A stretch of 64,000 nucleotides of DNA from Enterobacter sp. SA187 (GCF_001888805.2 NZ_CP019113.1:3038001-3102000); one strand, 5' to 3'; positions 52,448 through 61,748 are shown, counted from the first letter of the stretch. Numbers and translations are program-made. Notes: generated from the letters alone by a model not told the origin.

Positions 52448-53542
52448 TCACAGAGTAGGGTAGTCGGTGTAACCTTCCGCGCCGCCGCCGTAGAAGCTTT
52501 CCGGGCGCTGCGGGTTCAGTTCCGCTTTGCGTTCCAGGCGCTCAACCAGATCCGGGTTGGCGATATAGTCACGACCAAAGGCCACCGCATCGATAAGCCC
52601 TTTGCCGATCAGATCTTCGGCTTTCTCCGGCGTGTAAGCCCCGGCGCCGATAATCGGGCCGTGGAAACGGGCGCGCATTTTTTCACGGAAGGCTTCGGTA
52701 TAAGGCGCGCCGCCCGCCCAGTCCGGCTCAGACATGTGCAGGTAAGCGATGCCGCGACGGGCCAGCTCTTCGATCAGATACAGCGCATCGGCTTCTTCGT
52801 TCGGGCCATTGTCGGTGTTCTGGAAGGTACCGATTGGCGAGACGCGAATACCAATGCGGTCTGCGCCCCACTCGTTACAGACCGCATCCACCACTTCCAG
52901 CACCAGACGGGCGCGGTTTTCCACGCTGCCGCCGTACTCATCGGTACGCTGGTTAGCGGAAGGGGACAGGAACTGGTGCAGCAGGTAACCGTGGGCGGCA
53001 TGCAGTTCGACCAGATCAAAACCGGCTTCGCGGGCGTTGGCGACAGCCTGGCGGAAATCGTTCACGATGCCCGGAATTTCATCGATTTCCAGCGCGCGCG
53101 GCACGGAGGTTTCTTCGCGGATGGCGTTGCCATTGGCATCACGCAGGGAAGTACGGGTACCCGCTGCGATGGCAGAGGGCGCGACCGGCGCCTGACCGCC
53201 CGGTTGCAGGCTGGTGTGGGAGATACGACCGGTGTGCCACAGCTGTACGGCCATATGGCCATTTTCAGCGTGCACGCCAGCGGTGATTTTTTTCCATGCG
53301 GCAATCTGCTCCGGGCTGTGCAGCCCCGGCGCGCCCGCATAGCCTTTTGCCTGGGCGGAAATCTGCGTCGCTTCGCTGATGATAAGACCGGCGCTGGCGC
53401 GCTGGCGGTAATATTCGCCCATCAGCGGGGTCGGAATGTCACCTGGCTCAATGCTGCGCAGGCGCGTCAACGGAGCCATAAATACACGGTTCGGTACGGT
53501 AATGGCACCCACTTTCAACGGGGTAAATAACGACTTAGACAT
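52448..53542 (-). CDS. nemA: N-ethylmaleimide reductase (Old Yellow Enzyme)
   Basis: 364 aa from ATG 53542 (MSKSLFTPLKVGAITVPNRV); E. coli NemA is 365 aa. FMN-dependent flavoprotein reducing N-ethylmaleimide, nitro-esters and other electrophiles with NADPH. OYE features: FMAPLTRLRSIEPGD, AVQLWHTGRISH, GYLLHQFLSPSANQRTDEYG. The frame stays open 52 codons upstream across a NemR-like site without conservation. Follows nemR after 53 bases. Confidence 0.96.
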   Translation of the reverse strand: MSKSLFTPLKVGAITVPNRVFMAPLTRLRSIEPGDIPTPLMGEYYRQRASAGLIISEATQISAQAKGYAGAPGLHSPEQIAAWKKITAGVHAENGHMAVQLWHTGRISHTSLQPGGQAPVAPSAIAAGTRTSLRDANGNAIREETSVPRALEIDEIPGIVNDFRQAVANAREAGFDLVELHAAHGYLLHQFLSPSANQRTDEYGGSVENRARLVLEVVDAVCNEWGADRIGIRVSPIGTFQNTDNGPNEEADALYLIEELARRGIAYLHMSEPDWAGGAPYTEAFREKMRARFHGPIIGAGAYTPEKAEDLIGKGLIDAVAFGRDYIANPDLVERLERKAELNPQRPESFYGGGAEGYTDYPTL

Positions 53543-53555
53543 AACTGCTCCTGAA

Positions 53556-53570
53556 TAGACCGGTCGACTA
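53556..53570 (-). promoter_or_regulatory. Second NemR-like site between nemR and nemA
   Basis: TAGACCGGTCGACTA resembles the NemR operator upstream of nemR (same TAGACCG left arm, imperfect right arm). It is 14 bases before the nemA start and could add local control of nemA. Confidence 0.45.
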
Positions 53571-53595
53571 GTAAAAGTAGAAATAAAAACGCCTG

Positions 53596-54195
53596 TTATT
53601 GTGCAGGCGCTGCGATAACAAATCGGGCATGCGCCAGCGCGCTTTCCAGCGGCACGGCGCTGCGTGACATCTTGGCCTGCAGATTCGCCCCCAGCCACAG
53701 GGAATAGAGCACCTGAGCCTGCGTCTGCGCATCGCCGGGAAAATCGAGGCTGCGCTCACCACGGCCTTTTTCCAGCGCATCCGCAATCAGAGCGATCACC
53801 TGGGTTGCGCCATTATTCATGGCGGTGCGCATATCCTCTGACAGATCGCACACTTCTGCAGACAGCTTCACCGTCAGACAACCGCTGATAATGCCCTGCT
53901 GACGAAACTGCTCCAGCGTATATTCATAATAGGCCAGCACGCGGTCACGGTAATTACCTTCACTGCTGGCAAAATGCTGCGCCAGCCGCGCATGGTAATT
54001 TGCGTAATGACGCTCCAGCAGCGCGACGCCGAAGGCTTCTTTCGAGCGGAAATAGTGATAAAACGAACCCTTGGGCACTTCCGCCGTTTTCAGCAGTTCG
54101 CTTAATCCCATGCCGGTGAAGCCACGGTGCATACATAACTGCTCGCCGGTGGCCAGCAGATGTTCGCGGGTATCATGTTCAGTGTGTCTGTTCAT
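53596..54195 (-). CDS. nemR: TetR-family repressor NemR
   Basis: 199 aa from ATG 54195 (MNRHTEHDTREHLLATGEQL), same length as E. coli NemR. Helix-turn-helix GLSELLKTAEVPKGSFYHYF; the redox-sensing cysteine (Cys106 in E. coli) is in VKLSAEVCDLSEDMR. Derepresses nemA and gloA on reaction with hypochlorite, quinones or methylglyoxal. Confidence 0.95.
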   Translation of the reverse strand: MNRHTEHDTREHLLATGEQLCMHRGFTGMGLSELLKTAEVPKGSFYHYFRSKEAFGVALLERHYANYHARLAQHFASSEGNYRDRVLAYYEYTLEQFRQQGIISGCLTVKLSAEVCDLSEDMRTAMNNGATQVIALIADALEKGRGERSLDFPGDAQTQAQVLYSLWLGANLQAKMSRSAVPLESALAHARFVIAAPAQ

Positions 54196-54208
54196 GACGT
54201 CACTGTAA

Positions 54209-54224
54209 TAGACCGTTCGGTCTA
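54209..54224. promoter_or_regulatory. NemR operator
   Basis: TAGACCGTTCGGTCTA, a near-perfect palindrome 14 bases before the nemR start, matching the E. coli NemR box; it can also affect the divergent ydhL. Confidence 0.9.
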
Positions 54225-54293
54225 ATGCAAGACGATTTGCGAAATGCTCCGGTGGCGTCTTCAATGTAATAAACCCTAAACCGGAGGCCGGGC

Positions 54294-54533
54294 GTGGCAG
54301 AGCAACTTGAGTTTTTCCCGATCCAGAGTCCGTGTCGGGGCATTTGTCAGACGGACGAGCGCGGGTTTTGCCGCGGCTGTATGCGAACGCGGGAAGAACG
54401 TTTTAACTGGCAAAACATGAGCGATACGCAAAAGCAGACGGTGTTGCGCCTGTGCCGCCAGCGTCTGCTGCGTAAATTACGCGCAAACAAACCGGATGCG
54501 CCGGAGGAACCGCAACAACCTTCACTTTTTTAA
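54294..54533 (+). CDS. ydhL: DUF1289 protein YdhL
   Basis: 79 aa, same as E. coli YdhL. Small cysteine-rich protein (SPCRGICQTDERGFCRGCMR, four cysteines that could bind metal). Function unknown. Starts with GTG at 54294 behind CCGGAGG. Ends 49 bases before ydhF. Divergent from nemR. Confidence 0.9.
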   Translation: MAEQLEFFPIQSPCRGICQTDERGFCRGCMRTREERFNWQNMSDTQKQTVLRLCRQRLLRKLRANKPDAPEEPQQPSLF

Positions 54534-54582
54534 TCGTGCATATGCGTATACTCAGAGCACATTAATTAAAGAGGAAGCGGTT

Positions 54583-55479
54583 ATGGTTCAGCGTATTACC
54601 CTTGCGCCGCAAGGCCCGGAATTTTCACGTTTCGTAATGGGCTACTGGCGTCTGATGGACTGGAATATGTCTGCGCGCCAGCTGGTGAGCTTCATTGAAG
54701 AACATCTGGATCTGGGCGTGACCACTGTCGATCACGCCGATATTTATGGCGGTTATCAGTGCGAAGCGGCCTTTGGTGAAGCCTTAAAGCTGGCCCCGCA
54801 TCTGCGCGCCCGCATGGAAGTGGTGTCCAAGTGCGGCATCGCCACCACCGCCCGCGCGGAAAATGCGCTCGGTCATTACATCACCGATAAAAGTCATATC
54901 ATCGCCAGCGCCGAACAGTCGCTGCGCAATCTGGCTGTCGATCATCTTGATTTGCTGCTGATCCACCGACCTGATCCATTGATGGATGCGGATGACGTGG
55001 CGGAAGCCTTCCTGCATCTGCACCAGAGCGGCAAAGTGCGTCATTTCGGCGTGTCAAACTTTACCCCGGCGCAGTTCGCGCTGTTGCAGTCCCGTCTGCC
55101 GTTTACCCTCGCCACCAACCAGGTTGAAATTTCACCGGTGCATCAGCCGCTGATCCTTGACGGCACCCTCGACCAGCTCCAGCAACTGCGCGTGCGTCCG
55201 ATGGCGTGGTCCTGCCTCGGCGGCGGTCGTCTGTTTAATGACGACGCTTTCCAGCCGCTGCGGGATGAACTGGCGCAGATCGCCCAGGAAGTGAATGCCG
55301 CCAGCATTGAGCAGGTGGTCTATGCGTGGGTTCTGCGTCTGCCGTCACAGCCGCTGCCGATTATCGGCTCCGGTAAAATTGAGCGCGTACGGGCGGCTAT
55401 TGAGGCCGAAAACATCCAGCTCAGCCGCCAGCAGTGGTTCCGTATCCGTAAAGCGGCGCTGGGCTACGACGTTCCCTGA
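54583..55479 (+). CDS. ydhF: Aldo/keto reductase YdhF
   Basis: 298 aa from ATG 54583 (MVQRITLAPQGPEFSRFVMG), same length as E. coli YdhF. TIM-barrel aldo/keto reductase: catalytic Asp and Tyr in TTVDHADIYGGYQCE, Lys in VVSKCGI, and LLIHRPDPLMDADDVAEAF. Physiological substrate unknown. AAAGAGGAAG precedes the start. Confidence 0.93.
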   Translation: MVQRITLAPQGPEFSRFVMGYWRLMDWNMSARQLVSFIEEHLDLGVTTVDHADIYGGYQCEAAFGEALKLAPHLRARMEVVSKCGIATTARAENALGHYITDKSHIIASAEQSLRNLAVDHLDLLLIHRPDPLMDADDVAEAFLHLHQSGKVRHFGVSNFTPAQFALLQSRLPFTLATNQVEISPVHQPLILDGTLDQLQQLRVRPMAWSCLGGGRLFNDDAFQPLRDELAQIAQEVNAASIEQVVYAWVLRLPSQPLPIIGSGKIERVRAAIEAENIQLSRQQWFRIRKAALGYDVP

Positions 55480-55559
55480 TCACGGAATAACCTGACTTTC
55501 CAGTGAGATCCTTACCCCTGGTTTACACTTCAGGGGTAAATCTGATCAAGGGAGGTTAT

Positions 55560-56081
55560 ATGAAGCGTTTTTGTCTCGCGATGCTGGCTCTGTCCGTCTG
55601 CGCAGGCGCGCAGGCTGCCAGCCAGGAAGTTACGATGAACCTCGTCACCTCCGGGGGCATCGGTCAGTCCATTGGTACAGTTAAAATCAGTGAAACCGAT
55701 AAAGGGCTGGAATTTGCCCCCAATCTTAAAGCCCTGCCGCCCGGCGAGCACGGTTTCCATGTGCATGCCAAAGGCTCCTGCGAACCGGCCATAAAAGACG
55801 GTAAAGCAGTGGCGGCAGAAGCCGCAGGCGGCCACCTCGATCCGCACGATACCGGCAAGCATGAAGGCCCGGAAGGTAAAGGGCATACCGGCGATCTGCC
55901 GGTGCTGGTGGTCAACAATGACGGCAAGGCCACCGACGCGGTGGTGGCGCCACGGCTGAAAAAACTTGATGAAGTGAAAGACAAAGCGCTGATGATCCAC
56001 GTTGGCGGCGATAATATGTCCGACTCGCCGGAGCCCCTGGGCGGTGGCGGAGCCCGTTACGCCTGTGGTGTCATCAAGTAA
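55560..56081 (+). CDS. sodC: Periplasmic Cu/Zn superoxide dismutase
   Basis: 173 aa from ATG 55560 (MKRFCLAMLALSVCAGAQAA signal peptide). Conserved copper and zinc ligands: HGFHVHAKGSCEP, AGGHLDPHDTGKHEGPEGKG, and the C-terminal GGGGARYACGVIK. Same length as E. coli SodC. Ends 8 bases into the convergent ydhK. sodB is not in its usual place in this window, so this is the only SOD seen here. Confidence 0.96.
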   Translation: MKRFCLAMLALSVCAGAQAASQEVTMNLVTSGGIGQSIGTVKISETDKGLEFAPNLKALPPGEHGFHVHAKGSCEPAIKDGKAVAAEAAGGHLDPHDTGKHEGPEGKGHTGDLPVLVVNNDGKATDAVVAPRLKKLDEVKDKALMIHVGGDNMSDSPEPLGGGGARYACGVIK

Positions 56082-58086
56082 TCTCTGAAGGTACCACGCC
56101 TGCTGCCGGGGCCTGTTCAAGTTGCAGGAGCGCGCAATAGAGCCGCCAGACAATGGAGGCCAGTTCCCGCGCAGCAGGCTGGTGATGCCGGGCCAGCGTA
56201 TCGCAGATGCGCTGTAGCTCCTCCAGCGTTATCCCCAGCGAAACATGCCGCACGCCTTTTTCACTCATCACGTCACGCAGCAGCGCAAGACAGCGATCCC
56301 GCACCCGCGATAGCGGATCGGAGCGGGTTTCCCAGTCGCGCAGCTGCCACACCACATGCGTACAGTTAAGCAGCACCACGCCCCAGCGCAACAGCCAGCG
56401 CCTGGACTGCGCGTCTTTACTCTGGCTGAGCTGGCTGACGTGATGATAAACCAGCGACTCGAACTCACTTTCGCGGTAGTGCGGCCGACGGCTTAGCTGA
56501 TCGATAAACCGCAGGCGCAGGGCGCGAATATGACGATGGCTTTTACGGGCGTCCGATCCGGGACGCAGCACCGCGAATGCCAGCCACGCCATGCCCACGC
56601 CGAGTAATTTCCCCAGATCGTCATTCAGAAAATCCGCGAAGTCATACACCGGTGGATTAGTGACGGAAATAAACGATCCCATAAAGACAATCAATTGCCC
56701 CCACAGACCGGCGTATTTCGCCATTTGCAGCTTCAGCAGTTGCATGGTGGTCAGCAGCGGAAACAGAAAAAGTAAAAACTGCCAAAGCTCCGAAATTTGC
56801 ACCATCAGGCCAAACTTCACCGCAAAGCTGAACAGCGACAGTAAAAGCAGCGTGCGCATCAGCAGCGTCAGGGAGCTGAAAGGCGAGGCAACGGCGGAAT
56901 AGAGCACGCAGCTGATGGCCGCCAGCGTCAGCGCCGAGGCGCCCGCCTCCCACTGCGCGCCGATAGCCCATGCACCAATCGCCACCAGGGTGGCAAAGGT
57001 GCGCAGCCCGCTCCAGACGGCTTCCAGATTATCGGTATGACGGGCCAGCGCTGGCGCACGCGGCACGGTGAAAGCGGTGACGGGGCGGGCATGTTCCAGC
57101 CGCTGGATCCAGCGACTGCTGGCTAAGTGCAAGCGGCAAAAATAGCGCAGCCTGTCCCAGAAGGCGCGGTGGCGGTAATCGGCATCATCCCGCGGCGCAA
57201 GCGGGGCGATAATGCGCGCCACGGCATAAAAATCCGCATCCGGACGCCCGAGGGCGGCGAGCAGCTGTTCCAGCACTGGACGGGTGGCGGCCGGCGCGTC
57301 GGGCCAGTTCAGCAGCAGACGCCGCAGGCTTGAGATCACGCTGGTCATGCGTAGCTGTTGATGCAGTAAATAGTTGAGCAGGGCGTTTTGCTGGCGAAAG
57401 CGGTAGTGGCTCCAGAACGCCTGAATGCGCAGCAGGTTGAGGGTGAGGATCTGGCCGATGACATTTTCATGGGCGGCGCGAATGGCGTCGCTGGTGTCCG
57501 GCTGCCAGATTAAGGCGGCGTGTTCCAGCAGGCGGGCTTGCCTGTTTTTCAGCGCGCTGAGCAGCGCCGTGCCATCCGGGGCGCTCGGCAGGATCATCAT
57601 CATCATGCCCCCCGACAGGATCCCCACGATCACCTCGCAGACCCGCGACTGGGCGATGTCCCACAGCTCGCCGGTTTCGCTGATATTTATCACCGGAAAG
57701 GCGATGATCGCCGCGGTATAACCCGCCAGCTGAAAGGCATAGGCCACGTTATTGCTGTAGTGCGCGCAGGCCCAGGTGCAGTAGCCGATCCAGCCCGCCA
57801 TGGCGAATAAAAACAGCCAGGGATCGTTAAGGGTATGACCGGCGATCAGCAGCGCGGCCACGGCCCCGAGCAGGCTTCCGGCGATGCGGCCAAGGCTTTT
57901 GCTGATCACCCCGCCGACGGTAGGAAAGCTGACGACCGCCGCAGAGGTCATCGCCCAGTAAGGTTCGTCGAGATTAAGCGTATAGGCGACGCTGAGCGCC
58001 AGACACATGGCGATACCATTGCGCAGGCCATAGCGCCATTGCGCACGGGTGGCCTTAAACCACGGCAGCGCCTGAAGCAGCCGCAC
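56074..58086 (-). CDS. ydhK: FUSC-family efflux protein YdhK
   Basis: 670 aa, as in E. coli. Aromatic-acid-exporter/fusaric-acid-resistance (AaeB-like) inner-membrane protein: two sets of membrane helices (N-terminal part LRNGIAMCLALSVAYTLNLD; second set ALTLAAISCVLYSAVASPFS and LLLLSLFSFAVKFGLMVQIS) with cytoplasmic regions after each. Works with the membrane fusion protein YdhJ, whose gene ends 2 bases upstream. Substrate unknown. Confidence 0.93.
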   Translation of the reverse strand: MRLLQALPWFKATRAQWRYGLRNGIAMCLALSVAYTLNLDEPYWAMTSAAVVSFPTVGGVISKSLGRIAGSLLGAVAALLIAGHTLNDPWLFLFAMAGWIGYCTWACAHYSNNVAYAFQLAGYTAAIIAFPVINISETGELWDIAQSRVCEVIVGILSGGMMMMILPSAPDGTALLSALKNRQARLLEHAALIWQPDTSDAIRAAHENVIGQILTLNLLRIQAFWSHYRFRQQNALLNYLLHQQLRMTSVISSLRRLLLNWPDAPAATRPVLEQLLAALGRPDADFYAVARIIAPLAPRDDADYRHRAFWDRLRYFCRLHLASSRWIQRLEHARPVTAFTVPRAPALARHTDNLEAVWSGLRTFATLVAIGAWAIGAQWEAGASALTLAAISCVLYSAVASPFSSLTLLMRTLLLLSLFSFAVKFGLMVQISELWQFLLFLFPLLTTMQLLKLQMAKYAGLWGQLIVFMGSFISVTNPPVYDFADFLNDDLGKLLGVGMAWLAFAVLRPGSDARKSHRHIRALRLRFIDQLSRRPHYRESEFESLVYHHVSQLSQSKDAQSRRWLLRWGVVLLNCTHVVWQLRDWETRSDPLSRVRDRCLALLRDVMSEKGVRHVSLGITLEELQRICDTLARHHQPAARELASIVWRLYCALLQLEQAPAAGVVPSEIT

Positions 58087-58088
58087 CG

Positions 58089-58940
58089 TCAGCGTCCGAT
58101 TGCCACGGTACAGGTGGTGCCGGACACCAGCGTCAGGCCCTGCGGCGGCGCATCGAATTCAATGCGCACCGGCACCCGCTGGGCCAGTCGTACCCAGGGC
58201 ACGTTCGGTTTCACATCGGCCACCAGACCGCTGTCGCTCTCCACGCTCTGATCGTAGATGGCGCGACCAATACTGGATACGTGACCCTGTAACTTTTGAT
58301 CGCTGCTGTAGAGCACCACGCTGGCGGGCATTCCCTCGCGGATATGGCGAAGTTTGGTCTCTTCGAAATAGCCGATGACATAAAACGAGTGGCTGTCCAC
58401 TACCGCGAATACCGGCTGTCCGGCGGTGGCGTAATTACCCACGCGGGCGGAAAGATTGGTCACCCAGCCGTCAACCGGCGAGGTGACCGTCGTTTGCTGT
58501 TGCTGCCATTGCGCCTGCGCAAGCTCGGCCTGCGCCGCCGCGACGTCAGCCTGCATGGCTTTGACATTGATATTGGCGGTATCCAGATCTTCGGCGGAAA
58601 TATAGTTATGAGGCAGATGTCGGCGGCGGCTGGCTTCGTTATTGGCTTTTGCCAGTTCCGTCTGCGCGCGGGCCAGTTGCGCTTCGGCGTTTAAAATGGC
58701 GATGCGGTAGGGCGTGTCGTCGATGCGGAACAGCACTTCGCCGGCATGCACAAACTGATTATCCCGCACCTTCAGCGTCGTGATGCTGCCGGACACCTGC
58801 GGTGTAACGCTGACCTGTTCGGCGCGGATCTTGCCGTCCCGCGTCCAGGGCGACTGCATGTAATAATTCCACAGCCAGATCCCGGCAGTGATGGCGAGGG
58901 CAAGCACCAGCAGCGTGGAGAAGTATTTTAAGGTTTTCAT
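58089..58940 (-). CDS. ydhJ: Membrane fusion protein YdhJ
   Basis: 283 aa HlyD/AaeA-type periplasmic adaptor. One N-terminal helix (FSTLLVLALAITAGIWLWNY), biotinyl-lipoyl-like halves (VSVTPQVSGSITTLKVRDNQ and TTVTSPVDGWVTNLSARVG), a coiled-coil hairpin (ILNAEAQLARAQTELAKANN) and a C-terminal beta barrel. ATG 58940 is chosen because it overlaps the ydhI stop codon as ATGA; a GTG 12 bases earlier is possible. Confidence 0.9.
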   Translation of the reverse strand: MKTLKYFSTLLVLALAITAGIWLWNYYMQSPWTRDGKIRAEQVSVTPQVSGSITTLKVRDNQFVHAGEVLFRIDDTPYRIAILNAEAQLARAQTELAKANNEASRRRHLPHNYISAEDLDTANINVKAMQADVAAAQAELAQAQWQQQQTTVTSPVDGWVTNLSARVGNYATAGQPVFAVVDSHSFYVIGYFEETKLRHIREGMPASVVLYSSDQKLQGHVSSIGRAIYDQSVESDSGLVADVKPNVPWVRLAQRVPVRIEFDAPPQGLTLVSGTTCTVAIGR

Positions 58941-59182
58941 AACGACGTCCACGCAATCAACAGAGCCTGAGCCAGCGCCACTGAAATCACAAATAAAGAG
59001 AGATCCATCAGCAGCGGATGCCAGATATCACCGGCATAGATCCAGCCGCGCAGCAGGCGATGGGCGATTAGCCAGAGAAAGAAACCAAGCGCGACGGCAT
59101 AAAACAACGGCGGGAAATAAACGGATGCGCCGACAATCAGATCCTGGAGGGGCAGGCCAGAGGTGATGAATCTGAGCGTCAC
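58937..59182 (-). CDS. ydhI: DUF1656 small membrane protein YdhI
   Basis: 81 aa from GTG 59182 (E. coli YdhI 78 aa); the upstream AGGAT supports this start, and the open frame beyond it is not conserved. AaeX-like with two membrane helices (LIVGASVYFPPLFYAVALGF; LLMDLSLFVISVALAQALLI) and the conserved RLLRGWIYAGDIWHP. First gene of ydhI-ydhJ-ydhK, divergent from slyA, which controls this unit in E. coli relatives. Confidence 0.85.
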   Translation of the reverse strand: MTLRFITSGLPLQDLIVGASVYFPPLFYAVALGFFLWLIAHRLLRGWIYAGDIWHPLLMDLSLFVISVALAQALLIAWTSL

Positions 59183-59354
59183 GGGCAGGGATCCTGTGCA
59201 AAGTGAAGGGGGTAAACCCGGGTTATACAAAAAAGTAACAATAGCGTCTGGTTAACAAGCTTTTAAAAACAACACTATAGGAAAATACGCTAAAGCTTTA
59301 CATTTGTTTTACCAATATAAATGCTGCACACTATTCTAAAATCAGTATAATAAC

Positions 59355-59366
59355 TTAGCAAGCTAA
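59355..59366. promoter_or_regulatory. SlyA operator
   Basis: TTAGCAAGCTAA, exactly the palindromic SlyA consensus, 11 bases before the slyA start and just after a TATAATA -10 (59346-59352); fits negative autoregulation. Confidence 0.92.
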
Positions 59367-59376
59367 TTATAAGGAG

Positions 59377-59817
59377 ATGAAATTGGAATCGCCATTAGGT
59401 TCTGATCTGGCACGTTTAGTGCGCATCTGGCGTGCTTTAATTGACCATCGCCTCAAACCTCTGGAATTAACGCAGACTCACTGGGTAACGCTGCATAATA
59501 TTCACCAGTTACCTCCCGAGCAGTCGCAAATTCAACTGGCAAAAGCGATCGGCATTGAACAGCCTTCGCTGGTGCGTACGCTGGATCAGCTGGAAGACAA
59601 AGGGCTTATATCCCGTCAGACCTGCGCCAGTGACCGTCGTGCAAAACGTATCAAGCTCACAGAGAAAGCCACTCCCATTATAGATGAAATGGAAACGGTG
59701 ATCAGAAAGACTCGCGGTGAAATACTGTCGGGGATTTCGGAAGAAGAATTGACGCAGCTTATCAGTCTTATCGCCCGGCTTGAGCAAAATATTATTGAAT
59801 TACATACGCGTGATTAA
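59377..59817 (+). CDS. slyA: MarR-family regulator SlyA
   Basis: 146 aa. Winged-helix dimer (PSLVRTLDQLEDKGLISRQT, ASDRRAKRIKLTEKA) that counteracts H-NS at virulence and stress genes in enterics. MKLESPLGSDLARLVRIWRA start preceded by AAGGAGAT. Convergent with slyB. Confidence 0.97.
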   Translation: MKLESPLGSDLARLVRIWRALIDHRLKPLELTQTHWVTLHNIHQLPPEQSQIQLAKAIGIEQPSLVRTLDQLEDKGLISRQTCASDRRAKRIKLTEKATPIIDEMETVIRKTRGEILSGISEEELTQLISLIARLEQNIIELHTRD

Positions 59818-59821
59818 TGAT

Positions 59822-59848
59822 AAAAGCCCTGCATAGCAGGGCTTTTTT
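59822..59848. terminator. Bidirectional terminator between slyA and slyB
   Basis: AAAAGCCCTGC-ATA-GCAGGGCTTTTTT. Confidence 0.9.
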
Positions 59849-59868
59849 ATTACCTGGCCGCGTATGAA

Positions 59869-60336
59869 TTAACGCGGAGACGCCGTTACCTGGCCGCCGT
59901 TGGTTGCCAGAGCGACACGCTGGCCTGGCGAGAAGCGGGAATTACCCTGTTTCTGCACCACGATAATGCTGTTGCCGTCGTCTTTACGGATTTCCAGCTC
60001 TACGCCCTGGGTTTTGTTCATGGAACCCTGCACGCCCTGTCCCGCCACGCCACCAGCGACCGCGCCCGCCGCCGTAGCCAGTGAACGACCTGTGCCGCCG
60101 CCGACGGTGTTACCCAGGAAACCACCCAGCACCGCGCCGCCTAACGCGCCGATAACGTTAGAATCATCGCCGCCCTGGATCTGCACCGGACGTACGTTTA
60201 CCACGGTACCGTAGGTCACACTCTGTACCTGCTTGGCTTCGGATGCCGTATAAACGTCTCCTGAAAGGCTATCGTTGTTCACGCAACCTGCAAGAGTGAA
60301 ACCAATCAGCGAAACGGCCATTACACGTAACATCAT
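59869..60336 (-). CDS. slyB: Outer membrane lipoprotein SlyB
   Basis: 155 aa, as in E. coli. Lipobox LAGC (Cys18), glycine-zipper membrane segment (GALGGAVLGGFLGNTVGGGT and AGAVAGGVAGQGVQG), C-terminal beta domain. PhoP-regulated stabiliser of outer-membrane proteins under envelope stress. A PhoP-type promoter is visible upstream. Confidence 0.96.
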   Translation of the reverse strand: MMLRVMAVSLIGFTLAGCVNNDSLSGDVYTASEAKQVQSVTYGTVVNVRPVQIQGGDDSNVIGALGGAVLGGFLGNTVGGGTGRSLATAAGAVAGGVAGQGVQGSMNKTQGVELEIRKDDGNSIIVVQKQGNSRFSPGQRVALATNGGQVTASPR

Positions 60337-60442
60337 TTATGAATCTCCTGTCCAACAAGAAACGCTCAGGTGAGCATCCGTATAACTAAATTATATGGCA
60401 TTTAGCCATTGAGGACACAACTTCTGCCAGCTCGCGGTAAAT

Positions 60443-60476
60443 ATTGTACCTTTGGCCCGCTTAACTTCGTCTAAAC
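60443..60476 (-). promoter_or_regulatory. PhoP-dependent promoter of slyB
   Basis: On the minus strand GTTTA-N6-GTTAA (60476-60461; PhoP box repeats 11 bases apart), then 12 bases, then TACAAT (-10; 60448-60443). Spacing is that of classical PhoP-activated promoters. It lies about 110 bases before the slyB start. Confidence 0.75.
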
Positions 60477-60614
60477 GAAACAAGTGTAACGTCAAATGTC
60501 CCCTGACGATAACGCCTATACACAAAAAGACATAAGACTTCATGGTATTAGCGGTCACTTTATGGTGGAGTGTTATGTCTGTTAACTTTTATCCGCACGC
60601 AAACAGGAAGGCGT

Positions 60615-61748
60615 ATGAAATCAGGTCGCTACATTGGCGTTATGTCGGGAACCAGCCTGGACGGGGTGGACGTGGTCCTTGCGGCCATTGATGACCGGAT
60701 GGTGGCGCAGCAGGCGAGCCTGACCTGGCCCATTCCCGTTCCGCTTAAGGAGGCGATCCTGAACATCTGCCAGGGGCAGCAGCTTACGCTGTCGCAGTTC
60801 GGGCAGCTGGATACGCAGCTCGGCAAACTCTTTGCAGAGGCGGTGCAGGCACTGATGGTCCAGGAGCAGCTGCGCCCGGAAGATGTGGTGGCGATTGGCT
60901 GTCACGGACAAACCGTGTGGCACGAGCCGCAAGGGGAAGCGCCGCATACGCTGCAAATCGGCGACAACAATCAAATCGTCGCCCGTACCGGCGTGACCGT
61001 GGTGGGCGATTTTCGCCGCCGGGATATGGCGCTGGGCGGGCAGGGCGCGCCGCTGGTGCCCGCCTTTCATCACGCGTTGCTCGCGCATCCCACAGAACGC
61101 CGCATGGTGCTGAACATTGGTGGCATCGCCAATCTCTCGTTGCTGTTTCCGGGGCAGCCGGTGCGCGGTTACGACACCGGGCCGGGCAATATGCTGATGG
61201 ATGCCTGGATCTGGCGGCAAAAAGGTAAGCCCTATGATAAAGACGCACAGTGGGCCAGCACAGGCAATGTGATCCTGCCATTGCTGCAAAATATGCAACG
61301 CGATGCCTATTTTTCCGCCCCCGCGCCGAAAAGCACCGGGCGGGAGTATTTCAACTACGGCTGGCTGGAACGCCACCTGGCGCATTTCCCGGGCGTGGCG
61401 GGCGCTGATGTGCAGGCCACGCTGGTCGAGCTGACGGCGATCACCATTGCCGAACAGGTACAACTGAGCGGTGGCGCAGAGCGGCTGCTGGTGTGCGGCG
61501 GCGGTGGCCGTAATCCGCTGCTGATGGCGCGGCTGGCCGCGCTGCTGCCGGGTATTGAAGTCTCCACCACCGATGAAGCAGGGATCAGTGGTGACGACAT
61601 GGAAGCGCTGGCCTTCGCCTGGCTGGCATGGCGCACCGTGGCGGGCTTACCGGGCAATCTGCCGTCGGTGACCGGCGCGTCCGCCGCCAGCGTACTGGGG
61701 GCGATATTCCCGGCGAATCCCCGCCATCCACCCCGCACGCGGGCATAA
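60615..61748 (+). CDS. anmK: Anhydro-N-acetylmuramic acid kinase
   Basis: 377 aa from ATG 60615 (MKSGRYIGVMSGTSLDGVDV); E. coli AnmK is 369 aa. Phosphorylates 1,6-anhydroMurNAc during peptidoglycan recycling. ASKHA fold: GVMSGTSLDGVDVVL (phosphate), TVVGDFRRRDMALGGQGAPL with the catalytic Asp, RMVLNIGGIANLSLL and GYDTGPGNMLMDAW. The first 15 residues of the longer open frame are not conserved. Confidence 0.95.
   Translation: MKSGRYIGVMSGTSLDGVDVVLAAIDDRMVAQQASLTWPIPVPLKEAILNICQGQQLTLSQFGQLDTQLGKLFAEAVQALMVQEQLRPEDVVAIGCHGQTVWHEPQGEAPHTLQIGDNNQIVARTGVTVVGDFRRRDMALGGQGAPLVPAFHHALLAHPTERRMVLNIGGIANLSLLFPGQPVRGYDTGPGNMLMDAWIWRQKGKPYDKDAQWASTGNVILPLLQNMQRDAYFSAPAPKSTGREYFNYGWLERHLAHFPGVAGADVQATLVELTAITIAEQVQLSGGAERLLVCGGGGRNPLLMARLAALLPGIEVSTTDEAGISGDDMEALAFAWLAWRTVAGLPGNLPSVTGASAASVLGAIFPANPRHPPRTRA

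Noticed and set aside
52406..53530. 374-codon plus-strand ORF opposite nemA
   Set aside because: Antisense shadow; nemA is fully supported on the other strand.
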